A program made the position numbers and the translations under genes. Shown here one piece after another: positions 1 to 27,250 of a DNA stretch of 64,000 bases. The number at the start of each line of letters is the position of its first letter. Position 1 is the first letter of the stretch. The notes beneath the pieces were generated by a model that ran no database searches, was not told where the DNA came from, and saw only the letters and a program-made list of their open reading frames with translations. Source of the stretch: Lanius collurio (lineage: Eukaryota; Chordata; Aves; Passeriformes; Laniidae); the NCBI GenBank assembly GCA_020086605.1, contig JACBWW010000018.1:18616399-18680398 (forward strand), read 5' to 3'.

Positions 1-12
1 AGTGCTACTTGC

Positions 13-17427
<17,415 letters not shown>

Positions 17428-17779
17428 GCTGCAGCTGCAAGGGAAAGTGCATAAAACTGACCAAACACTCAGTACACCCAGCTAACCAAAACTCATACAC
17501 TGGTCACGCACCCATTAAAAAGCAAAACAAAACAAAAGCGTCCAAAGTCCCAAGTCAAACCTCCAAACTCCAAAGGGCAGTAAGCTCAGTTTGCGCAGTT
17601 TACTCTGATCTCGTCCCCTCATCACAGGCGCTAAGAGCGCCAGCGAAACTCGGGGACAGGTTCGAACCGATCTGCAGTTATCTGTCCCGGAAACACGAGA
17701 CCTTCTCCTCATCAAACGCGGCTCCCGCCTCCCCACCGCCCGCGGGTCAGGGCTGTCCCGCCGGCCAGCGAGGACGGAC

Positions 17780-18115
17780 CCCACTCCCTCACGGAGCCCC
17801 GTCTCGGTGGGGTCAGGCCAAGCGACCGCGGCGGCCCCGGTCCCTTACGGAGCTTCACTCGGCCGTGCTCCCTCACGGAGCTCTGGCTCGGCCCCGGTCC
17901 CTCACGGAACCCCCGGTCCCTCACGGAACCCCCGCTCGCCCCGGTCTCTCACGGAGCTGCCGGTCCCGGCCCCAGTCCCTCATTGAGCCCCCGCTCGCCC
18001 CGGTCTCTCACGGAGCTGCCGGTCCCGGCCCTAGTCCCTCATTGAGCCCCCGCTCGCCCCGGTCTCTCACGGAGCTGCCGGTCCCGGCCCCTGTCCCTCA
18101 CGGAGCCCCGCTGAC
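17780..18115. repeat. GC-rich minisatellite with a 59-bp higher-order unit
   Basis: Nearly identical 59-bp units start at about 17929, 17988 and 18047, the third incomplete. They differ at only a few bases, for example CCAGT versus CTAGT. The surrounding sequence is built from the shorter motif CCCTCACGGAGC and variants, seen about nine times from 17787 to 18103 at irregular spacing. The array sits between the presumed MFN1 transcription start and the first coding exon. Confidence 0.92.
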
Positions 18116-18155
18116 TCCGGCCGTTCCCGTCGCCGCCGCCGCCGGGCCGGGGGGG

Positions 18156-18165
18156 CGTCACTTCC
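18156..18165 (-). promoter_or_regulatory. ETS/ATF composite motif
   Basis: The minus strand reads GGAAGTGACG, an ETS core (GGAAGTG) overlapping a CRE/ATF half site (TGACG). This combination is common in housekeeping CpG-island promoters. Binding is inferred from sequence only. Confidence 0.45.
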
Positions 18166-18234
18166 CTTTCCTCCTCCCGTGACCCCGCTCGGCGCCCGCC
18201 CGGGCACCGCCATGCTCAGTGCGGGCTGAGGGCG

Positions 18235-18250
18235 GCCGCCGCCATCTTGA
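18235..18250 (-). promoter_or_regulatory. MFN1: YY1 site at the probable MFN1 transcription start
   Basis: The minus strand reads TCAAGATGGCGGC, matching the YY1 consensus AANATGGCGGC. YY1 sites of this type usually lie within a few tens of bases downstream of the start site and in gene orientation, as here. This places the MFN1 start near 18250-18280. Confidence 0.6.
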
Positions 18251-18330
18251 GCGAGGGCAGGTCGCGAAATGGAGCCGGGCAGAGCTCGGGAGGGACCGGG
18301 ATCATCACCCAGGGGTTCGTCCACAGCATC

Positions 18331-19500
18331 ACGGTGTAATCAAGGTCTGCCAAAGTGACAGCGCTGGGGACTTTCGGGAGTTAAAGCGCACTGATACCTC
18401 ACGCATTTCATACAGTAGCATTAGGAAGTGAGAACCACAATGAAAATCGGCGACAGCATTCTCGAGAACGTTATTTGAGGATTATTAATCCACTGTATTT
18501 TAAGATCTTGCATGAATTCGTGGGATGCAAACTTTGTTTTGAAGTCAACAATCTTTCACATAATAAAAGTTCTTTTTTCTCAATAAGAAACATATGCCAG
18601 GCATCTGACACACAAGAGATTTGTTAAGGTTGGAAAATACCCCTAAATTCGAGTCACACATGGAAACTACGGGTTCAAATGCCTGAAAAGCAAAGAATCA
18701 AGTACATATTTCTCACAAGTACAGGACATTACCAAAACCAATCTCATGATTTTGCATAGCTTCTACTTGGAATGCTGTTCCTGAAACAGCTGAACCTTGT
18801 GAGTACCAGTGAACAACCAGAATTTGATACTGCTTTGGAGAAAAACACACAGTCCTGGTTCCTACAGTTCATTTCTGCCATTCCAGACCGAGATGAGCTG
18901 CTCAGGCTCCAGGGTGACAGATGTGTGGCAGTACCGGAGCAGCTGCCCTCAGGTCAGACCAGTCACCTTCCACTTACACGCTTCACCCAAATAACTCAAA
19001 TGTCTTCCCTTTGCTGGGAACACCATGCTGTCCTTGGCATGCTCAGCCATGCCTTTCAGCCTTCCAGATTCTAGGCAGACTCATTATCTAGTTTTCCTAC
19101 TACTTAGTAACCCCCTTGCTTTAACATGCAGATCATATGGAAGGCAGCAGTGTACTTGTGTTCCCTTTTAAAATTTTGAAACCAGATATGCTACTCCTGT
19201 ACACTTCCATTTACTCCCTGGTATTAAAAAGAAAATATTAACATTTATAAAATCCAACATAAAACGACCTTGGATACATTTCCTGTTTGGACACTGCATT
19301 TTAGTTTGGAATGATTTGGCTTCACAACATTCCTGTGGGGTATTGTTTTGATTCCCAGTTGAGAGATCAGAAATAACACAAAGACAGCCATGAAGTTATT
19401 CATGTCAACAAGCAAGTTTGTGGTGTCACAGGGCTCTGTGCTGGCACAGGACATCACCTTTCCTGCAGGGAACACAACGCTGGTCTACACAAATATACAC
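18331..19500. other. Intergenic spacer between MFN1 promoter and ZNF639 3' end
   Basis: This is about 1.2 kb of non-repetitive sequence with no recognisable exon or RNA gene. The open frame at 18772-19074 shows no recognised domain. Confidence 0.6.
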
Positions 19501-21410
19501 ACTTCTTAAGCCTCCTTATTTATTTTGAGGGTTTCTTAAATGCCTTTTTCCACTTCTTGTCACTGTCTCCTGGAGCAGCTTTCTCACCAGAGCTCAGCTG
19601 TGCCATTCCACCCATCAGCAGGAGCAGAGTTTTCAGAGAACCAGCATTCCCCCTTTCAAATATATCAGCAAAATTAACTTTCCATATATAAAATAATTCA
19701 TCTTAGTGTTTTGTTAACTGTATTATTGCTACCATTTTAAGCCAGCCAAGACGAATGTGTTCAAAACATGAAATCAGAAATTCTACATCAGATACCGTAT
19801 AAGGGACTAATAAAATACAGCAGGACACCCTCGGGTTGCCCTTTTCAATGACAAAACACAGGATTTAGTAATACATCAGCACTTCAAAGTGACAGAAATG
19901 GTCTTGCCTTCTACAACAAAATATACACTAATGGGTTCATAGACTTACCAGAAATATTTCTCTGGAAATCAGAACTTCCATTAATTGATAACATTCAGCC
20001 ATGTTTTATCCTTAGCTTTAAGAATCAAATCCAAAGACCCTTGCATGCCTTAAAGCTGATAACAGCAAATCTCACTGATCAAATGTTTGATACATTAATT
20101 ATCTCTATACAAAGCTTGCATTAGACAATCTTACATTACAAATTTACAATCAATGCAGAAAGAAATGTAAACTCCACCAGTAATTTATGGGTATTTTCAC
20201 TGTGATATCTAGCATAATCTAAGTGACCCCACTCTTCTTTTCATCTGTCCAAGTATCCACTTGGAAATAAGAGCTATGTAATGAACTGTAAAAATTCATT
20301 TCCAATGATTCCAATGGCAGGACAGTGCTATATATAATACAAAAAAATGTGTGAAATAATTGGAGAGTCATTAGTAAAAATTTTGTAATGTACTGGTGTT
20401 TTAAGTCTGTATATAAAAGTTTAAAATTTACAGTTTTAAAATAACATTCCTCAAGTTACTAGTGGTGGAAAGCTAATTATAAATATACAGAATTATTACA
20501 ATAATATAAGATACTAGAGGTTTGCTCTAGTCAAAGGTTGGTGACATATAATATCAGTGAGATATAAATTAGGATTTTCTGTAAGAAATTAATTGTGTAC
20601 ATTCTCAGCAGGATCGCTACAAATTCCTTTTGCAATTACTCTTTAGAGCATGATCCAAGCTAAACCCAAGCAATGAGTGCCTCCTCAGCGCATTAAAAGA
20701 CAAGAACTGAAGATAAATAAAGGGAATATCATGTGGGAGCCATGTAATTCATGTGTGGAAGAGTGCATTGTACATGTGTTGGACAGTCCCACAGATGGGA
20801 TTTAAACATGGAACAAAGTGAACAATGAGGTCAGAAAGGTACCTCAAGAGAAAACCAGGACAATTTAAAAAGCTTCTCAGGAGCATGAGGTGGGAAGTGA
20901 AGGCTGGCATGTGAATTTAGAGATGTCCATGCCTGGGAATTTTTGGAACACCCTTATCTTTGGCAGGCCAGTGCTATTGCTAAACACCAGTGCAACGACT
21001 TGCTGCCAGAGGGTAACATGAGCTGGATGTGGAACTGAGACCAGTACTGGGTTATTTAAGCATGAAATTAGATATTTGCTTTGTTTTTATGCCTTTTGAA
21101 CTCAAGAGAGCTGGTCCTGTACACTAGACATAAAAGAGCAGGATGACCATCAGAACTGGTATCACAACATGCAATCACTCCCACTGTCCCTCCCCCCAAA
21201 ATCTGATCCATCACACTGTAAATGTGATTATTCCTACTGAAAGCCCTAGACAAGGAAGTTCACACCACCAAGTGCTATACATGCTATGCTGATATAAGGA
21301 TGAAAACATTAGAAATGTACAATTACTGTTAAAATTGTATTTAATATCACATTCCAGTGACTGGAAATTAATTCAATTTCTAACAAATTCATTACGGGGA
21401 AAGAAAGCAA
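19501..21410 (-). other. ZNF639: Probable ZNF639 3' UTR
   Basis: This AT-rich, non-coding stretch runs from the ZNF639 stop codon to the best poly(A) signal found, giving a 1.9-kb 3' UTR. A nearer ATTAAA about 80 bases after the stop could make a short form. The extent is inferred. Confidence 0.5.
19519..19524 (-). terminator. ZNF639: Candidate poly(A) signal of ZNF639
   Basis: The minus strand reads AATAAATAAGGAGG and is followed within 20 bases by a GT-rich run (GTGTGTATATTTGTGT). This is the usual order of hexamer and downstream element. Confidence 0.5.
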
Positions 21411-22558
21411 TCACACCGTCTCATGTATCTGAAGATGACTTAAAAGATCTTTTTCATTCCCAAACCTCATTAAACAATCAGTACATTTATGAGGCAAATC
21501 TGCTGAATGCCTGAAATCCAAATGAGTTTTAAGGTCTTCAATCTGTCCCGTTGAATATTCACAGTATTGACACAAGTAAATCCCTTCAGATAAATGAGAG
21601 CTTAGGTGCTTGCAATATTCCAACATACCTGAAAATCCCTTCCCACAGTCATCACAAACATGAGGGAATATTTTGGTGTGCTCAATAGCTACGTGCCTGT
21701 TGACATTGGTATGCAGCCTGCTCCTAAAGCCGCACACCTGGCACACAAAGAAGTTTTTGCATTTGTCAAAACTGATTTTGTTGATGAGGCTGTACTGGCC
21801 ACGCTCCTTGTTGTTGTAGCTGTCGCTCAGCTCGATGAGCCGGCAGGCGTGCTCGTTGACCACGTGGCTGTGCAGATCCTCAGGGTCGTTTGTCTCGTGC
21901 TCACAGAACTGACACAGGTACTGCTCGTCACAGCTGTGCTCCTGGAAGTGCAGGTACAGCTCACTGCTGGAGGAGAACTGCACATCACACTGCTCACACC
22001 AGTAAAGGTGGTCGTTGAAGTGAGTGTCTGCTATGTGCTGACTCAGATTCTCAAAAATCACCGTTTTGTAATCGCAGTATTTACAGATGTATGGATCCTC
22101 CTCGTGTAGTTTGACGTGTTCAATGAGCTGCACTTTGCTGGAGAAGCTTTCTTTACAAACTTTACAGACATGAGTGTCTGTACATGTCTTATGCTTCAGG
22201 ATCATGTGCTGCTTTAGATCAGAGAAGTACTTGCTGTTGAACTCACAGAGCTCACACTTGTACAAGCCGCTGCTGTTGGCTCTCAGCAAGGGCCATTTCT
22301 GCTGAGCTGTGATATTCAAAGCATGGTTCTTCTCAAAGATTTTACAGGTCTCCAGAGGGATTTCCTCCAGGTCCTCAGCTTCCAGCTTCTCAGGTGACAC
22401 AGTCTGTGTTTCTATATCGTGAACTTCTACAGCATTCACTTCTGTTGTAGAGATTTCTACAGTTTGGATATCTAGAGGTTTCTCCTCTTCTGTGGGGCTG
22501 TCACTGAATATAGGTGAGTCACATAAGTCTCTGCACATTCCATTGTTAGCACCTTTAT
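21411..22558 (-). CDS. ZNF639: ZNF639 coding exon 4 (residues 97-478), all nine zinc fingers
   Basis: The acceptor ATCCTGCAG lies downstream of a 15-base T run. The exon begins with an acidic segment, then a conserved TAQQKWPLLRANSSGLYKC entry into nine C2H2 fingers. It ends LQIHETV and TGA at 21413-21411. The open frame extends upstream of the acceptor to 22667, but that part is intron. Confidence 0.96.
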
Positions 22559-24481
22559 CTGCAGGATGAAATACACAATAGAAGGTGTAAAAAAAAAAAA
22601 AAAACACTACAAACCACCAGGGCTGATTTTTAACTTTTGAGTCAGCTGCAGCAGCTTTCAAATGCAAAAACCAGTTATTTTTCCCCTGCCAGACTATGCT
22701 GTATTTTCAGCTAACAAAGCAATTAGAGAAACTATAAAGCCTTCACCTCTTCTATCAAAGCAAGGAAGTTACATGAAAAGCCAGCAGCAGCTGTGCTCTC
22801 CAAGCTCCCAGGACCTCAGCTGCCAACACACTGACCTTTACCTTTATCCTTCTTTTTAGGGTCTGTACAGTGCATCCCAGCATTTGAATGTGCCCCACTC
22901 CAGTGAGAGCTCCCTGCATGCACTGGACTCCCATCATCATCCGTGTCCAGGCTCTGCACAGGACTGTGGAATCTACCTGCAAGGGGAGGGGAAGCATTTC
23001 CTCGTCATCATTTGTCCATGATCCTCATTCTTTCATTTAGTCATAGATCTTACTTACTATTTATTTATTCTACTTGCATAAATTTATCTTTATATACTAA
23101 GCATGTCATAACCTACATTTAAAAAAGTAACAACAAATACCTTAAAAATTATTTTCATATGTGCATAGGAAAAAAAAAAAGAATACAAGAAGTAGCAACT
23201 CTGTCTTTAAGATTTCAGCAGAAAATAGTCAGCTGATTACACTGAAAAAAACTAAAAATCCTTAAATGAAATGTTGCATTTAAAAGACACAACTTAAAAC
23301 AATATTCTTCAATATTTCTGGACGTTGGATTTTAAAATATTATACTTTCTAAGACTTCTGCAGACTTGTTGTTTAAGTTATTGAAGTGAAAAGAAAAATA
23401 AATAGACTAAAACTCCACCATCACATTTGCTCTGCTAACTTTCCACCCACTATTGGATGTTTTACAAAAAGGCATTTTGTTTTCCCAGGTACAATTCAAT
23501 GCAACTGCTGGTAATTTCCATCTGAACTCATCAACTTTGTTACCTATGCAGTGACTATTTGAAGTAGTTTAATCACCACTATAGATGTCAAATTGAAGTA
23601 TCTCTTTGTTGTCATTGTTTCTACTTTGAAAACTATATTTCATTTGTAACAATTGAACAACCGTCCACCAGTCTAAGGCCCATCAGATCACAAGGATGCT
23701 CAGAAATCATCCTCTGTGTATTTGCTTCTATGAATAGGAACATGACACATTAAAGAACTGCAGAACAAGACCCAAAAACATAGTCTTACCTCTGTTTATA
23801 TCTGGCTGTCTCATGGAACAGACACTATAGCAGTGGTCAGAAAAAATTCCACTGTTGTCTATGTATCTGCTTGCACCTGAAGAATCTAAACAAAAATATC
23901 AACAAAAAAAGTTTATATATTAACGTCTTGGTGTAGCTACAGACATATTTCATGTTCATCAAAATTCTTTTCACATTTCTGCTTGTTGATTTGGGAGAAT
24001 TCCTGTTGTGATTTACACCTTCTAGCTGCTGCCCTGATGTTTGGAGCATCAGATCTCTGCTCCCACCGAGGACATTGACAAGTGCATCGACCATTCAGTG
24101 CTGAACACTTCTGTCTACCCCCATCTCAACTTTTACAGAATTGCTCCCCTCTGTGGAAGCAGAATCACCTTCATTTGCAGCTTCAGCCAGTTCCCCCATG
24201 TGCAGGGAGGACAGAACAAACTGTTCAGGTGCATTGGCTCAAAGTGGCCCAGCAAGGGAGCCTGCAGAGTGGGTGCTGCCCATTCAAGCCAGGATTTCTT
24301 ATCCCACCCTTTATGTCACTGCTTTTCCATGTACTGGCACACGTGGTCCCTTTTTGTAAAGTTATTATTCTGAGAAAAAAGATTAACTTACTAAAGTGTG
24401 CATAACTCAAGCTCTAGACTGACCTGAGTAACGAGAAGGATGCAGAGTCTTCCTTTTCCTCTTTTTAGGATGTTCATTCAT
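21411..24481 (-). CDS. ZNF639: Zinc finger protein 639, complete coding region, four exons
   Basis: The gene encodes a nuclear C2H2 zinc-finger protein. Exons 24481-24424, 23885-23790, 22976-22842 and 22558-21411 join in frame to 478 codons plus TGA; human ZNF639 has 485 residues. The N-terminus MNEHPKKRKRKTLHPSRYS carries a basic nuclear-localisation-type cluster. An acidic, low-complexity region rich in Glu, Asp and Ser follows (about residues 50-170). Nine C2H2 fingers fill residues ~196-476, beginning YKCELCEFNSKYFSDLKQH and ending HKCTDCLMRFGNEKDLLSH. The fingers match human ZNF639 closely, while the N-terminal half is clearly more diverged. Position between PIK3CA and MFN1 fits the known gene order. 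The known human protein has been described as a transcriptional regulator (ZASC1); its role here is inferred from orthology. Confidence 0.96.
22842..22976 (-). CDS. ZNF639: ZNF639 coding exon 3 (residues 52-96)
   Basis: It begins GRFHSPVQSLDTDDDGSPVH after acceptor CCTTGCAG and ends DPKKKDK at donor GTAAAG. Phase fits both neighbours. The sequence is weakly conserved compared with human, so the exon rests mostly on splice sites and frame. Confidence 0.82.
23790..23885 (-). CDS. ZNF639: ZNF639 coding exon 2 (residues 20-51)
   Basis: It encodes DSSGASRYIDNSGIFSDHCY and then SVCSMRQPDINR. This matches the conserved SDHCYSVCSMRQPD block of the family. The acceptor is TTTGTTTAG and the donor is GTAAGA. 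Confidence 0.93.
24424..24481 (-). CDS. ZNF639: ZNF639 coding exon 1 (residues 1-19)
   Basis: It starts with the ATG at 24481 in context TTCAAAATGAATG and encodes MNEHPKKRKRKTLHPSRYS plus one base before donor GTCAGT. An acceptor (TTTACTTTACAG) at 24501 leaves a 19-base 5' UTR in this exon, so a non-coding exon lies upstream. Confidence 0.93.
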
Positions 24482-24500
24482 TTTGAACAGTCTAAATGAA

Positions 24501-25650
24501 CTGTAAAGTAAAAACATTAAAGAACTGAGACTCCTTGGTATCTAGTTTATCTTTCAGGACCTTATGGAACAACACAAGCATATTGAAAACCTGGGTATCA
24601 AATACAAAAGTTTTTTGCTACTCCCCCTTCTTGCCCCCCATCGCATTTTGACACAGTTAAGAACCCACTAAGTGCACACAACTGCTCAAGCCCAGTTTCA
24701 CATTCCTGCCCTGGAGCAAAAGAAGGTTCACCATAAAGACAGACAACTCAGACCTCCAGGTATTCCAGCACTCAGGGTCATCTACAAAACTGTTCTCCAG
24801 CACCCTTTTTGTCAGAGACACGACATTCTGAGGCAGAGCCCTTCAGAAACAAGTTTTAATGTTTAAAATACTAACAGTCATGCTTTCTTACCAAAAATCC
24901 TAGACTCTTCAGTATCAGGAAGCAGAGCAGCTAAGAAGCTGATGGCTGTACAGCTTTGAAATGTAGTGAATGCATCAGCTCAAGAAGATTTTCACCTATG
25001 GAGTGACAGCATTTTAAACCACTTAAAACTTTGACACAAAATAGAAAAAACACAGAATCAGATACAAGTGATGCAAGTACTGCAAAGAAGAATCTATGGA
25101 AATTGAACCTAGAAAGCAACATAAGAAGTTGATATTAATTTTGGTTTAGAGCATCAAAATTAGTAAGGTGGATGCACGGGTGTATTTCTTTTTCTTTTGA
25201 CTCAGGCTAGTTGGCTTTCACTGCACTTGGCAGCTCCTGAGAGCAGAAAAATATGTGGAAACAGAACTAAAATACTTGAGCTATATACGGGATAAACAGT
25301 CTTGAAGAAGAAAAGGCTGCAAACAAGGAATGTGATGTGGGTTGCCATAATTGAAGAGCACTTGCGGGCCCAGGATGTTCTGCAGTCAGTGCCATGTACC
25401 AGAGGTGAAAGGAGGGGGAAAAACGGGGCCCTGATCCAGTCAACTGTATTCTCCCGAGATTAAATATTTTCTGAACCGAAATTTTATTTCAAGGGATGGA
25501 AAAATCATTGATCTTAACGCCGTGTCATGATCTAGAAAGATCAGTACCCTCACCGTTTCTGTGACTGCAAGGGAAGAACCTACAGAGCACTGACACCGCA
25601 AGTCTCACTCCAGGTAAGGCGCTTGAAAAGCTCAACCTTTTCTCCACGGA
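24501..25650 (-). other. ZNF639: Probable ZNF639 5'-UTR intron
   Basis: This is non-coding sequence between the acceptor of the first coding exon and the upstream CpG island. I recognised no repeat. The first-exon donor was not identified with confidence. Confidence 0.55.
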
Positions 25651-25977
25651 CCGGACCGCGGGGCAGCAAGATAGGTTATTCTATTCCAGCGGCTTTCCCT
25701 GGCCCTGAAAAGCGGGATCCGGGCCCCGAGAATAGCGATGCCGATCGGCCCCGGGGCGGCGCGGCCTGCGCGGAGGCCGCACGGGAAACCTCTGACGGGA
25801 GCGCGGCAAAGGCACCGCTCCGCCCCGGCGGCAGCCGCGGAGCCGCGGGCAGGGGCGAGGCCGCGACCCCGCTGGGTGGCGGGAGAGGGCCCGGCCCGGG
25901 GCCGCACCGGGAGAGCCGCGGGCCAGGCCGTGAGTCACAGCTCGCCTCCCTGGCGGGACCGGGGCGGCTCCCGCCCC

Positions 25978-26341
25978 NNNNNNNNNNNNNNNNNNNNNNN
26001 NNNNNNNNNNNNNNNNNNNNNNNNNNNNNNNNNNNNNNNNNNNNNNNNNNNNNNNNNNNNNNNNNNNNNNNNNNNNNNNNNNNNNNNNNNNNNNNNNNNN
26101 NNNNNNNNNNNNNNNNNNNNNNNNNNNNNNNNNNNNNNNNNNNNNNNNNNNNNNNNNNNNNNNNNNNNNNNNNNNNNNNNNNNNNNNNNNNNNNNNNNNN
26201 NNNNNNNNNNNNNNNNNNNNNNNNNNNNNNNNNNNNNNNNNNNNNNNNNNNNNNNNNNNNNNNNNNNNNNNNNNNNNNNNNNNNNNNNNNNNNNNNNNNN
26301 NNNNNNNNNNNNNNNNNNNNNNNNNNNNNNNNNNNNNNNNN
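25978..26341. other. Assembly gap, 364 N
   Basis: A run of N lies inside the CpG island, flanked by very GC-rich sequence on both sides. Open frames read through it are artefacts. Confidence 0.99.
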
Positions 26342-26478
26342 TGACTGAAGTGTCCATCGGCGCGGCCGCTCCGCCCGCCCCGCTCAGCCCGGGCCCGGCG
26401 GGCAAGGGGCGGGAAAGGGGCGAGCGGCCGCCGCCCGCAGCGCCCCCTGCCGGCCACGGGCGCCTCCGCACCCCGCCC

Positions 26479-26492
26479 GTCGCCATAGCAAC
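26479..26492. promoter_or_regulatory. RFX X-box
   Basis: GTCGCCATAGCAAC matches the X-box consensus GTNRCCNNRGYAAC at every defined position. X-boxes bind RFX factors and are frequent in promoters of ciliary genes, though not restricted to them. Function here is inferred. Confidence 0.6.
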
Positions 26493-26816
26493 GGCGAGGG
26501 GGCCTAAATAAACCTTTAATCTATATTTCATCTGTATCGGATACCGTCAGCAACAGCACACGATTTCATCTACAGGCCTCGTGTAGGGGCTGTAAGGCAG
26601 CTGGCAGCATGTAAGCCTGCTTCAGAGCAGTGTCAGCACACAGATGTTCAGATTTTGCACAAATCAGAGGGTGATATCAAAGCTGGAACCTCATAAAGCT
26701 CAACTTTACTTTTTGTGCCAATGTAGAAGCTGTCCCTTACAGCTACTGTATAGGAGAATCGATATAAAGGGTATTATCAATATATACAGTACAAGACAGA
26801 AATATGTGTATACAAG

Positions 26817-27250
26817 AAAGGCAAGGAGCTATTGGAGAGGGTCCAATGGAGGCACAAAGTGAGGAAGGGTCTGAAGCATCTCTTGTGAGAAGAGACTGTG
26901 GGACTGGGCCTGGTTAGTCTGGAGAAGACTGAAGGGATCTTATCAATGCACACAAATATTTCAAAGGCAGAGGAGAGTCTCTTTTTGGTGCTTCCCAGCA
27001 ATAGCAAAAAAAAGCAATGACCATAAACTAAAACACAAGAAGTTTCACCTCAACATGAGGAAAAACTTCACACTGAGGGTGGCAGAGCACTGGAACACCT
27101 GCCCAGGGAGGTCATAGATTCTCTCTCTCTGGAGACATTCCAAACCCACCTGGACGTGTTCCTGTGTTACCTGTTCCAGGTAACCATGACTCGGACTGGG
27201 TCATCTCCAGCGGTTCCTTCAAAAACAAATAATTCCATGATTCTGTGAAA
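26817..27250 (+). mobile_element. CR1 LINE 3' fragment
   Basis: The sequence follows the CR1 3' region: GGAGAGGGTCCAATGGAGG at the left, AGTCTGGAGAAGACTGAAGG, a GAGGAAAAACTTCACACTGA block, GGCAGAGCACTGGAACACC, and the terminal TTCCATGATTCTGTGA. It is 5'-truncated and diverged. Confidence 0.85.

Larger units (their letters stand above)
17590..18330 (-). promoter_or_regulatory. MFN1: CpG island, probable MFN1 promoter and non-coding first exon
   Basis: An abrupt GC- and CpG-rich block lies immediately upstream of the MFN1 start codon, in otherwise AT-rich DNA. Its right part holds TSS-type motifs on the gene strand: a YY1 site, an ETS/ATF composite and GC-rich runs. Its left part is a minisatellite. 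An acceptor 7 bases before the ATG shows that a non-coding exon must lie here. I could not choose its donor. Confidence 0.8.
25651..26510. promoter_or_regulatory. ZNF639: CpG island, probable ZNF639 promoter (partly unsequenced)
   Basis: A CpG-dense block lies on both sides of the N run, directly upstream of ZNF639. It contains GC boxes (GGGGCGGG near 26406), a TGAGTCA AP-1-type site at 25931-25937 and an RFX X-box at its right end. The position fits the ZNF639 start. It could also serve a plus-strand transcript. Confidence 0.7.

Noticed and set aside
21660..22109. Plus-strand open frame of 149 codons
   Set aside because: It is exactly antisense to the ZNF639 zinc-finger exon and has no independent support.
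22559..22667. Longer N-terminus for the ZNF639 finger exon starting at an ATG at 22667
   Set aside because: This part contains the T run and acceptor of the intron and encodes a Phe-rich stretch unlike the family. The spliced exons upstream give the known N-terminus.
24041..24410. Cluster of overlapping open frames on both strands
   Set aside because: They lie in the ZNF639 intron between coding exons 1 and 2. I could not assign a domain, repeat family or splice sites.
25623..26531. Several long open frames on both strands in the CpG island
   Set aside because: They read through the 364-base N run, which cannot contain stops, and are Gly/Arg/Pro-rich GC artefacts.
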